A DNA stretch of 31,957 nt from JBLINH01 sp047639165. GTDB lineage: Bacteria > Patescibacteriota > Minisyncoccia > Phycocordibacterales > JAACPR01. Below the pieces are notes generated by a model, which did no database searches, was not told the DNA's origin, and saw only the letters and a list, made by a program, of their open reading frames with translations. Position 1 is the first letter of the stretch; each line of letters starts with the position of its first letter. The stretch is taken from contig JBLINH010000007.1 of the NCBI GenBank assembly GCA_047639165.1, positions 1-31,957 of the forward strand, read 5' to 3'. The position numbers were made by a program, and so were the translations under genes. Below, piece by piece: positions 1-7,532 of this stretch.

Positions 1-65
1 ATATATATGTATAGCTGTTAAAATAAAACTACATTTAGTATATAAATATAAAATAGTTCAAAAAT

Positions 66-3000
66 ATGAAAAAATTTCTTATCATTCCAATAATTTTTAG
101 TTTCCTTCTGCCTCAGATAGTGAGTGCACAGGTTGGCGGGGCACCACTTTCAATTGAGAGTATAAAAGTTACAAGTGAAGCTTCGGAGGTTAATGCTAAA
201 TTTAATCTTCAAAATAATAAAGACGTTTTCGTTGATCAGTTGGAGTACAGAATCCAATTTTTCAAAGGTGATTCTCTTGCTACTATAGGAGATATATTTT
301 CAGGACTAGAATATTTATATACTCAAACTGGTGATTTGGACCCACTTAATCCAAACGAATCTAAAGATGTTGATATAAGCTTCAATGTTCCAGCTGGACT
401 TGAAACAGGGAGCTATTTTGCAAGAATCCTTGTAGAAAACAATATTGGTGACGCTTTTGGTATTAATTACACAAAGAGTTCATTTATGATTGAAGGAACT
501 AGTGATATTAGTTTTGTTGGTTCATTGAATGCATATGTTGGAACACCAGAAGGGTTAACTTCAATTGGAGTAGGTCTTAAGGTTTCTCCCGAAGACAAAA
601 TTACAATTGAAATTCCACTTGATGAAAATGAAAGCTTTGAATCTGTTTTAGAAGGTGAAGATATATCTAGTAAGGTAAGTGTTCACTCAATATCTACAGG
701 GGAGTTGATAAGCGAGGGAGAAAAAAACATTATTGAAGTTAGTGATGGTGCTGTTTCAATCCTAGTTCCTAATGGAGAGGATAATAAGCCTGGAGCGTAT
801 GACGTGTTAGTTGAACTAACTGACAAGGATGGAAATAAGGTAGCTAATGACATTAGAGCTAGATGGTTTATCGAGGGATTATCTGTCAGAATAGTTTCAA
901 CTGATACAAATACTAATTTTTATCAAAAATCTAGTAGTGCGGATCTTCAAACTGTAGTTTCAGTTGGAGGACATAGAGCCGGTGAAGAAATTACTGTTAA
1001 AGCACTATTTAATTTCAAGAAAGGTAGTGAACCAATTGTACTTTCAGAAACATACCCACTTGTTCATGACGATGGAACAGAAGAGCAACTGTTTATTGAT
1101 TTCAGTAATCAAGAGATTGGTTATAAAGGATATGTTGATAGGGTAGATGTAATAATTACAAATAGTAATGGTGAAGAACTCGCAAAGACATCTGTTGAAT
1201 TGAGTACCGATGAGACTTTTGGAGATCCAGTGGATAATAATATTATTGGATTAATATCAACAATTTTAATTCTTGTTGGAATAGTTATTATTGTGTCCAT
1301 AATTAGAAAAATGCGACCAGATCTAGCGGAAGATAGGCTAGATCCTTCAGTAGGAATCGCAATTCTGGTAGTATCCTCATCTTTGATTGTTGGAGGACTT
1401 GTTATCAATCCAAGTACGTCACAAGCTGGTCACGGGACGGAAGAAGTTCTACAAAGTAGTATTAATATTTTCTCAAATAATGGACTTCCATCAGGGGTTA
1501 TAGGTAATACATGTGATCAAGATATTGAAATTGAGCTATATATTAAAGGGAAATGCCCTCACTGTATTAATGATATAGATTTAATTGTTGGTTTATTTGA
1601 TGAGTACACTGGTCAAGAATTTGATGAGGCTCCTACTGTGATTACAGTCGACGTCGATCGCTATACTACTGTACAAGTAATTGATCCTAATAATCTTATA
1701 ACAGCAGGTGATTTCGGAGAAGGAACCTATGTTGGTGAGGCTGGTTCAAGAATATATGGACCATTTGTGTATAAATTTAAAGTTAATCCAAGTGGAGTAG
1801 TTAATAATAATAGGATAAGTCAATCGTATTCTCTCTGGGGTAAATCAGTTCCAGATCAAGGTTTCTCTTACTGTGTAGCTTCAGAACAAAAAATAGTTAA
1901 TACAGTTTCGTGTAGCACTGATAGTTATGTAAGTTATCAAGCACCAGATTCATTCTGTGTTGGAGACTTAGGTGACATCCAGATTGGAGAAACTGCTACT
2001 ATCGGTGTGGCGTCTGATATTGATAGAGTAAATATCAGACATACTCTTACGGGTAGTAACCTTCCAGGAAGTGCAAGTACTAACGAGAGTGTTGGTTATA
2101 ACTTTAAAACAACAACATCTACTTTTGATGTTGAAGAAGAAAAGGAATATTATATCAACGTAAAAGTTGAAGAACTTAAAGGTGTGGCAACTGGTCAGCC
2201 AGAAGTAGTTTTGAGTACTCAAACGGAAACTTGTTCATTGAATGGTGTAACAAAGACTAGCGTAGTACCGAATCTCGTATGTTCTGAAAGCAGTAAAGGG
2301 ACAAATAGTTCTCCTACACCTCCAGGAACTTTTCTGTTTGGTACTAATTTAAATTTCTCTAGTGTTACGGAAGAAACTTGGTTACAAGATGAACTGGGTA
2401 ATAATGTATCTGAAGTTACTAACATTGTTTGGAATATGGTTCCAGGATCAGAAAGCTGGAGTATTGATAGCTCATGGCCCGAACCACGGATTCCTGGATA
2501 TGTAGGATCTGCATATGTAACTTATAAGACAACTGCCAAAGGCCTTCATGTCGCAAATGTAAGTGCTACTTTGAAATCCGGACAAGTTCTAAGTACAACC
2601 TGTTATATATATATGACAGACGCTGACTTTACAGGAGGTGATCTCTGTTTAAATCTTCCTGGTGATCCGTCTTCTATACCAGCAGGATATGAAGATATTA
2701 ACGGAGACTTTAACTGTACTGAGAAAAAACCAGATATTTCATGTAGTGGTGACCCATTTACTCTAAGATTAGAAACTGGTGATTCTATAGATTGGGATGT
2801 TGTAGTTAGGAGTCAAGGAAATGGAGGTCTTACATATTCTTGGAGTGGATCCTCTGGAGCATCAGGATCAGGAAGCTCTGTGACAACAACACACAGTAGT
2901 ACAGGAGACGTTACCTCATCTGTTACTGCAACTGACTCACTTGGAAAGACAGATACTACAAGTTGTCAGGTAACAATTACGGAAGACTTATGTACTAATT

Positions 3001-3227
3001 TAAGTGGAAACTCAATTCCAGAAGGGTATGAAGACTTAGATGGAGATAAGATATGTACATGGGCTTATGTCTCGTCGTGTGCATTGCCAGAAGTTGAAGA
3101 TGTATGTGGAGTATGTTGTGCTGTAGGAAGTCAATCCAACAGTAAAGGTATATGTACCCTATGTACAGGAGGAATTTGTTCACAAACATGTGGTTCAGGA
3201 GAAAATTTTGACACAAAAGAGTTCTAA
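66..3227 (+). CDS. Large exported, membrane-anchored surface protein with PKD-like and Cys-containing repeats
   Basis: This 1053-residue protein begins with a clear signal peptide (basic MKKF, hydrophobic core, cleavage near VSAQ at residue 22). Residues about 25-390 are beta-rich and probably extracellular. Two membrane segments follow at about 393-413 and 429-447, joined by a short basic/acidic loop. Residues 448-1053 should again lie outside the cell. The C-terminal part holds a PKD/Ig-like domain (about 890-972, YSWSG and VTATDS motifs), flanked by two copies of a short DLCxNL...IPxGYEDxxGDxxC motif (about 859-885 and 974-998), and a Cys-rich tail (VCGVCC). A CPHC motif occurs near residue 500. 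Similar D-x-C-x-N repeats are common in Parcubacteria surface proteins (family knowledge). It sits upstream of pilB-pilC but is separated from them by a terminator. An AT-rich stretch with TATAAA (47-52) precedes the ATG. The specific function is unknown; adhesion or a pilus-associated role is a guess. Confidence 0.85.
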   Translation: MKKFLIIPIIFSFLLPQIVSAQVGGAPLSIESIKVTSEASEVNAKFNLQNNKDVFVDQLEYRIQFFKGDSLATIGDIFSGLEYLYTQTGDLDPLNPNESKDVDISFNVPAGLETGSYFARILVENNIGDAFGINYTKSSFMIEGTSDISFVGSLNAYVGTPEGLTSIGVGLKVSPEDKITIEIPLDENESFESVLEGEDISSKVSVHSISTGELISEGEKNIIEVSDGAVSILVPNGEDNKPGAYDVLVELTDKDGNKVANDIRARWFIEGLSVRIVSTDTNTNFYQKSSSADLQTVVSVGGHRAGEEITVKALFNFKKGSEPIVLSETYPLVHDDGTEEQLFIDFSNQEIGYKGYVDRVDVIITNSNGEELAKTSVELSTDETFGDPVDNNIIGLISTILILVGIVIIVSIIRKMRPDLAEDRLDPSVGIAILVVSSSLIVGGLVINPSTSQAGHGTEEVLQSSINIFSNNGLPSGVIGNTCDQDIEIELYIKGKCPHCINDIDLIVGLFDEYTGQEFDEAPTVITVDVDRYTTVQVIDPNNLITAGDFGEGTYVGEAGSRIYGPFVYKFKVNPSGVVNNNRISQSYSLWGKSVPDQGFSYCVASEQKIVNTVSCSTDSYVSYQAPDSFCVGDLGDIQIGETATIGVASDIDRVNIRHTLTGSNLPGSASTNESVGYNFKTTTSTFDVEEEKEYYINVKVEELKGVATGQPEVVLSTQTETCSLNGVTKTSVVPNLVCSESSKGTNSSPTPPGTFLFGTNLNFSSVTEETWLQDELGNNVSEVTNIVWNMVPGSESWSIDSSWPEPRIPGYVGSAYVTYKTTAKGLHVANVSATLKSGQVLSTTCYIYMTDADFTGGDLCLNLPGDPSSIPAGYEDINGDFNCTEKKPDISCSGDPFTLRLETGDSIDWDVVVRSQGNGGLTYSWSGSSGASGSGSSVTTTHSSTGDVTSSVTATDSLGKTDTTSCQVTITEDLCTNLSGNSIPEGYEDLDGDKICTWAYVSSCALPEVEDVCGVCCAVGSQSNSKGICTLCTGGICSQTCGSGENFDTKEF

Positions 3228-3250
3228 AGCTAAAGATTAGTTAAAATTTT

Positions 3251-3290
3251 AAAAAGTAGGAGTTTTTAAAAAACTCCTACTTTTTATTTA
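3251..3290 (+). terminator. Rho-independent terminator after the surface-protein gene
   Basis: A perfect 15-bp inverted repeat (arms 3251-3265 and 3271-3285, core GTAGGAG/CTCCTAC) surrounds a 5-nt loop. The descending arm runs into a T-rich tail. It lies 24 bases after the TAA of the surface-protein gene and so separates that gene from pilB. Confidence 0.85.
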
Positions 3291-3329
3291 TACATTTTAA
3301 CAAGGAACAAAGCCCTTAACTTATTTTTT

Positions 3330-3338
3330 TGTTATAAT
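3330..3338 (+). promoter_or_regulatory. Extended -10 promoter of pilB
   Basis: TGTTATAAT has the TGn extension and a perfect TATAAT at 3333-3338. The ATG of pilB follows 20 bases after the box, giving a short leader of roughly 14 nt without a Shine-Dalgarno sequence. No good -35 is visible. Confidence 0.6.
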
Positions 3339-3358
3339 CTAAGTAGTAAAAAATCATT

Positions 3359-5107
3359 ATGTTTATTGAAGAAGAAAAATTAAAAAGTTTTATCATTGAC
3401 TCTGGTCTTGTAGATCAGAAAGCTATCAATAACGCTTCAAAGATGACTAAAGATAAAGAGAACGTTAGTTTCTCCGACTATCTTGTTAATGAGGGATCAA
3501 TTTCTGATGATGATCTAAAGAGAGTACAAGCATATATTCTAGGTATCCCATTTATAGATGTTGGTTCACAAAAAATTGGTTTTGAAATTCTATCAATAAT
3601 CCCAGAACCAATCGCCAGAAACCATAACATCATCGCATATAGACAAAGTGGTAATAATCTTGAAGTAGCCATGCTTGATACCGATGACTTGAATGCTATC
3701 GATTTCATCAAGAAGAAAACGGGGTTAAAGATTTCTCCTAGACTTACATCAAATGACTCAATGAAGAAGGCACTTCTTCAATATCAGAAAAGTTTGAAAG
3801 CTGATTTTGGTGACATCATTAATAAGGAGATGGGGGAGATTAAAGAAGTTAAAGAGGGAACAGACGTTTCTAAAGAGGATCTACAAAAGATTGCCGAGGG
3901 TGTTCCTGTTGTTAGAATTGTGGATACATTTTTGAAGCACGCTATATTACAAAAATCATCTGACATTCATATAGAACCCCAAGAAAAAGAAGTTGTAATC
4001 AGATATAGAATAGACGGAATTTTAACTGACGCCATGACACTTCCAAAAGGAACTGCACTTTCAATAACTGCTAGAATTAAAGTATTAGCTAATTTAAAAC
4101 TTGATGAGAAAAGACTTCCTCAAGATGGAAGATTCAAAATAGAACTTGATGGAGAGAAAGTTTCTTTCCGTGTATCTATTCTCCCAACGTATTACGGTGA
4201 GAAGACTGTAATGAGAATTCTAAGAGAGGGTGGAGGGGGATATACTCTAGAATCTCTTGGTTTTCATGGAGAAGGATTAGAAAGGGTTCACGATGCACTT
4301 AAACAAAAGACAGGAATAATTCTAACAACAGGACCAACTGGATCGGGTAAGAGTACAACACTCTATACTCTTTTGGATATTCTAAATACTCCAGACGTGA
4401 ACATTTCAACTGTTGAAGATCCTATAGAATATCAGATGAAAAGAGTAAATCAGACTCAGGTTAAGCCAGATATTGGACTTACGTTCTCTGAGGGGCTTCG
4501 ATCATTAGTTCGACAGGATCCGGATATAATCATGGTCGGTGAGATTCGAGATAATGAAACAGCATCTCTGGGTGTTAACGCGGCTCTAACTGGCCACCTT
4601 GTTCTATCAACACTGCACACAAACTCAGCTGCAGGAACAATTCCTAGGCTAGTTGATATGAATATCCAGACTTTCCTCTTAGTATCTACACTCAGAGTTA
4701 TTATTGCTCAAAGACTTGTTAGAAAATTAAAGAAAAGAAGAAAGAAATATAAGCTTACAAAAGCGGGGATTGATTCTTTAAAGAAAATAGGAAACCTAGA
4801 CAAGGTTCTTGCTGAGTTAAAGGAAGAGAAAATTATCGGGGCTAAAGATGATTGGAAAGATATTGATTTCTATAGACCAGATCCTGCTGATAGTAAGGAT
4901 GACGGATATGAAGGTCGAATCGGTATTCACGAGATACTTAAATTTACTGAAACTATAAAAAACATGGTTATTGCAGGTGAGACTGATGACAATATTGAAA
5001 CTCAAGCAAGAAGTGAAGGAATGCTTACCATGGCAGAGGATGGAATATTCAAAGCTGTACAAGGTATGACTACTATAGAAGAAGTTCTAAGAGTAATTTC
5101 AGAATAA
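3359..5107 (+). CDS. pilB: Type IV pilus assembly ATPase PilB (GspE/PulE family)
   Basis: This hexameric cytoplasmic ATPase powers pilus extension. The N-terminal MshEN/T2SSE_N-like region covers about residues 1-130. The ATPase core shows Walker A GPTGSGKS (325-332), an Asp box, Walker B DPDIIMVGEIRD (387-398) and the His box LSTLHTNSA (about 418-426). At 582 residues it has the usual PilB length. It is coupled to pilC, whose ATG begins one base after the pilB stop. The region between RLVRKL and GYEGRIGIHE normally carries a CxxC...CxxC zinc site. Here it is a Lys-rich, Cys-free segment (about 455-520), so the zinc knuckle is absent. The N-terminal domain and the partner gene favour PilB over PilT. 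No retraction ATPase is seen in this window. Confidence 0.95.
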   Translation: MFIEEEKLKSFIIDSGLVDQKAINNASKMTKDKENVSFSDYLVNEGSISDDDLKRVQAYILGIPFIDVGSQKIGFEILSIIPEPIARNHNIIAYRQSGNNLEVAMLDTDDLNAIDFIKKKTGLKISPRLTSNDSMKKALLQYQKSLKADFGDIINKEMGEIKEVKEGTDVSKEDLQKIAEGVPVVRIVDTFLKHAILQKSSDIHIEPQEKEVVIRYRIDGILTDAMTLPKGTALSITARIKVLANLKLDEKRLPQDGRFKIELDGEKVSFRVSILPTYYGEKTVMRILREGGGGYTLESLGFHGEGLERVHDALKQKTGIILTTGPTGSGKSTTLYTLLDILNTPDVNISTVEDPIEYQMKRVNQTQVKPDIGLTFSEGLRSLVRQDPDIIMVGEIRDNETASLGVNAALTGHLVLSTLHTNSAAGTIPRLVDMNIQTFLLVSTLRVIIAQRLVRKLKKRRKKYKLTKAGIDSLKKIGNLDKVLAELKEEKIIGAKDDWKDIDFYRPDPADSKDDGYEGRIGIHEILKFTETIKNMVIAGETDDNIETQARSEGMLTMAEDGIFKAVQGMTTIEEVLRVISE

Positions 5108-5108
5108 T

Positions 5109-6323
5109 ATGAAATTTAATTACAAAGCATCAAATTCAGAAGGAAATATTGTTGATGGTGAGAGCGAGGCAAAAGATAAATTTGATTTATCTAATATTTT
5201 ACGTGATCAAAACTTAAATCTTTTGACAGCTGAAGAATTTGAGAAGAAAACTTTAAAAAAATTCATCAAACAACTTTCAATGTTGGGTACGGTTTCAACA
5301 CAAGAGAAAATTATCTTTGCAAGAAACTTGGGTTCAATGCTTGAAGCAGGACTCCCACTTTCAAGAGCCCTTCTTACTCTTTCAAGACAGAGTAAAAATA
5401 AGAAGTTTAAAAAAGTTATAGAGAGTATAAATGATAATATCAAAAAAGGTAATTCGTTAGCAGACTCTTTGGGTAAATATCCAAAAGTTTTCCCTTCTAT
5501 TTTTGTCGCAATGGTTGAAGCAGGAGAACAATCCGGAAATCTAATAGAATCTTTGGAAGTTGTATCAACTCAGATGGATAAGACCAACGAACTAAAGAAA
5601 AAAATTATAGGAGCTCTTATATATCCAGGAGTTATTATGTCAGCGATGCTTGTTATAGGTGTCTTCATGTTAATCTTCATAGTTCCTACACTGAGTGGAA
5701 CTTTCAAAGAGTTAGATGTTGATCTTCCTTCTTCAACTCAGTTTATAATATCGTTTAGTGAAGCATTCAAAAACCATTACATGCTTTTTGTAGCAGTATT
5801 TTTGGGTCTAATTAGTCTCTTTGTTTTCGCTTTTAATAGTAAGAAGGGTAGAAGGGTTATAGACTTTACATTACTACACTTACCTCTAATTACACCGTTG
5901 GTTAGGCAAACTAACTCAGCAAGAACCGCTAGAACACTATCGTCTCTTCTAAAGTCCGGTGTATCTTATGTTAAAGCTTTGGAAATCACTAAGAAAGTTG
6001 TACAAAACTCATATTTTAAAGGTGTAATTGATAAGGCACTGGAACAAGTAGCAATTGGACAACCAGTTTCAAAGGTGTTTGAAGAGAATGAAAAGTTATA
6101 TCCAATTTTTGTATCAGAGATGATAGCTGTCGGTGAAGAAACGGGGGAGTTGAGTGATATGTTACTAAGAGTCGCTTCGTATTACGAAGAAGAAGTCGAC
6201 AGGAAAACAAAAAACATGTCTACAATCGTTGAGCCGTTCCTTATGATTGTCGTAGGAGCTGGTGTGGGATTTTTTGCAGTCTCAATGATATCCCCGATGT
6301 ATCAATTAGTTGATAATATTTAA
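5109..6323 (+). CDS. pilC: Type IV pilus inner-membrane platform protein PilC (GspF family)
   Basis: PilC is the polytopic platform protein that couples the PilB motor to pilin polymerisation. The 404 residues contain two T2SSF domains (about 65-190 and 270-392). Diagnostic segments include an amphipathic MLEAGLPLSRAL helix, VEAGEQSGNL in the first repeat and AVGEETGELSDML in the second. Membrane helices lie at about 170-197, 220-241 and 372-398 (IVEPFLMIVVGAGVGFFAVS). The gene starts one base after the pilB stop, so the two are probably translationally coupled. A strong hairpin directly after the stop ends the transcript. Length and architecture are normal for the family. Confidence 0.95.
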   Translation: MKFNYKASNSEGNIVDGESEAKDKFDLSNILRDQNLNLLTAEEFEKKTLKKFIKQLSMLGTVSTQEKIIFARNLGSMLEAGLPLSRALLTLSRQSKNKKFKKVIESINDNIKKGNSLADSLGKYPKVFPSIFVAMVEAGEQSGNLIESLEVVSTQMDKTNELKKKIIGALIYPGVIMSAMLVIGVFMLIFIVPTLSGTFKELDVDLPSSTQFIISFSEAFKNHYMLFVAVFLGLISLFVFAFNSKKGRRVIDFTLLHLPLITPLVRQTNSARTARTLSSLLKSGVSYVKALEITKKVVQNSYFKGVIDKALEQVAIGQPVSKVFEENEKLYPIFVSEMIAVGEETGELSDMLLRVASYYEEEVDRKTKNMSTIVEPFLMIVVGAGVGFFAVSMISPMYQLVDNI

Positions 6324-6330
6324 AAAAATA

Positions 6331-6365
6331 AAGCCCCATGAGAGAATTCTCTCATGGGGCTTTTG
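6331..6365. terminator. Bidirectional terminator between pilC and the small minus-strand gene
   Basis: A perfect 32-nt palindrome (6331-6362, arms AAGCCCCATGAGAG and its complement around GAATTC) has T-rich flanks on both strands: TTTT on the plus side, and a run of seven A on the plus strand at 6322-6328 that reads as T on the minus. It can therefore stop both pilC and the convergent 42-residue gene. Confidence 0.85.
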
Positions 6366-6371
6366 CTAAAC

Positions 6372-6500
6372 TTACTTCTTGATACTGCTGATAAAGATGA
6401 TTAATATGAATATTAATACTATAAGTACAACAGTACTTGCTCTACTTCTCATAAATTTGTTCATATTTTCTCCAAACTCACGATCGATTTTTCTTTTCAT
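6372..6500 (-). CDS. Small single-pass membrane protein, 42 residues
   Basis: This short gene encodes MKRKIDREFG followed by a basic linker, then a very hydrophobic helix (about residues 23-38, rich in Val/Ile/Leu) and a KK tail, so it predicts a single-pass membrane peptide. The start is set by a perfect AAGGAGG Shine-Dalgarno sequence (6510-6516) nine bases upstream. The next in-frame ATG (6504-6506) would be too close to it. The longer open frame up to 6689 is not needed and crosses the divergent promoter. The gene converges on pilC with a shared terminator and diverges from the 6585 gene. No family is recognised. The very good SD contrasts with the SD-less genes around it. Confidence 0.65.
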   Translation of the reverse strand: MKRKIDREFGENMNKFMRSRASTVVLIVLIFILIIFISSIKK

Positions 6501-6509
6501 GATCATTCC

Positions 6510-6516
6510 CCTCCTT
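6510..6516 (-). promoter_or_regulatory. Strong Shine-Dalgarno sequence deciding the start of the 42-residue gene
   Basis: The minus strand reads AAGGAGG, a full anti-SD match, nine nucleotides before the ATG at 6500. It is the clearest ribosome-binding site I noticed in the window, and it fixes a start that a longest-ORF rule would miss. Confidence 0.75.
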
Positions 6517-6569
6517 TTTATTGGTTCTATATAGAATATTACACAAATATATAAAATATCAAAATGGTT

Positions 6570-6578
6570 TGGTATACT
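6570..6578 (+). promoter_or_regulatory. Extended -10 promoter, leaderless, for the 6585 gene
   Basis: TGGTATACT ends at 6578, exactly six bases before the ATG at 6585. Transcription should start at or next to that A. The upstream in-frame ATG at 6564 lies before the -10 box and so would not be in the mRNA. Confidence 0.65.
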
Positions 6579-6584
6579 ATCGGT

Positions 6585-6887
6585 ATGAGTTTCACAAAAC
6601 AATATAAAGAATACGCTAAAGATAACCCAAGAGGATATTGGTTTAAGAGAAAAATATACGGTTGGGGATGGACACCTGTAATGTGGCAAGGGTGGGCAGT
6701 TACTACAGTGTACATCGCAATAATCATATCTACTGCCTTTAAATTAGAAAATGAGGCTATATCTGATGAAACTAGCTTGAGACTAATGATATCTATATTG
6801 GTTTTGACCTTGGTATTCATCAGGGTTCTATATATTAAGGGTGAAAGCCCAGGATGGCAGTGGGGATTTCCTAAGAAGGAAAAGTAA
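6585..6887 (+). CDS. Conserved-looking hypothetical membrane protein, 100 residues
   Basis: The protein starts MSFTKQYKEY and has a conserved-looking KRKIYGWGWTPVMWQGW segment leading into a first membrane helix (about 36-54). After a polar loop comes a second helix (about 68-86) and a short cytoplasmic tail ending PKKEK. I chose the start at 6585 rather than the ATG at 6564 because a TATACT -10 box lies between them with leaderless spacing. I do not recognise the function. The uracil-DNA glycosylase gene begins 12 bases downstream and may be co-transcribed. Confidence 0.75.
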   Translation: MSFTKQYKEYAKDNPRGYWFKRKIYGWGWTPVMWQGWAVTTVYIAIIISTAFKLENEAISDETSLRLMISILVLTLVFIRVLYIKGESPGWQWGFPKKEK

Positions 6888-6899
6888 TATTTTACGTAA

Positions 6900-7496
6900 A
6901 TGAAAAAGGACAAGATCGATTTAATGAAAGAAATACGGGATGAGATATGGAATTTGAAAGAATCCTCTCTATATAAAGAACGTATGGAAAATAAGGTATT
7001 TCCAGTGATTGGAGAGGGTAGTCATGATGCAAAAATACTCTTCATTGGTGAAGCACCTGGAAAGAATGAGGCAAAGACAGGAAAACCGTTTTGCGGGGCT
7101 TCTGGTAAGGTTTTGGAAGAATTACTCAGTCATATAGGAGTAGATAGAAGTACGGTGTATGTCACAAATATAGTTAAGGACAGACCATCTAACAACAGAG
7201 ACCCTAAACCAGATGAAATTGAAATATATGCTCCTTTTTTAGACAGACAGATAGAAATAATAAAACCAGAAATAATTGTAACACTCGGAAGATTTTCAAT
7301 GGACTATGTGATGAAAAGATATGGATTGGAATCTAATTTAGATTTGATCAGTAATATTCATGGGAAGAGTTTTGAAACAGAAACAGACTTTGGAAAATTT
7401 AAAGTAGTACCTCTGTATCACCCAGCTGTTGCCGTGTACAACAGAAATCAATTAGATGTTCTAAAAAAAGACTTTGAAATTCTAAAAACTTCATAG
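6900..7496 (+). CDS. udg: Family 4-type uracil-DNA glycosylase lacking the Fe-S cysteines
   Basis: The enzyme excises uracil from DNA as the first step of base-excision repair. Family motifs are clear: FIGEAPG (48-54), GKPFCGASG (61-69), TNIVKDRPSNNRDP (89-102), PEIIVTLGRFS, and the C-terminal HPA motif (His174). The 198-residue length is normal. Canonical family-4 enzymes ligate a 4Fe-4S cluster through four Cys. By motif alignment all four are replaced here (about Leu19, Ser22, Asp94, Tyr110), and the only Cys seen is Cys65 in the active-site loop. There is no Shine-Dalgarno sequence. A TAATAT at 6885-6890 lies nine bases upstream and could give a near-leaderless transcript; otherwise it is read with the 6585 gene. 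A cluster-free relative within the UDG superfamily is the main alternative description. Confidence 0.85.
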   Translation: MKKDKIDLMKEIRDEIWNLKESSLYKERMENKVFPVIGEGSHDAKILFIGEAPGKNEAKTGKPFCGASGKVLEELLSHIGVDRSTVYVTNIVKDRPSNNRDPKPDEIEIYAPFLDRQIEIIKPEIIVTLGRFSMDYVMKRYGLESNLDLISNIHGKSFETETDFGKFKVVPLYHPAVAVYNRNQLDVLKKDFEILKTS

Positions 7497-7532
7497 GAAA
7501 AATAATCTAAAAAAGATAAAATAAATATAATT

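Noticed and set aside
6372..6689. 105-residue minus-strand open frame including the 42-residue peptide
   Set aside because: The upstream part crosses the divergent promoter and precedes a perfect Shine-Dalgarno sequence; only the 42-residue end is supported.
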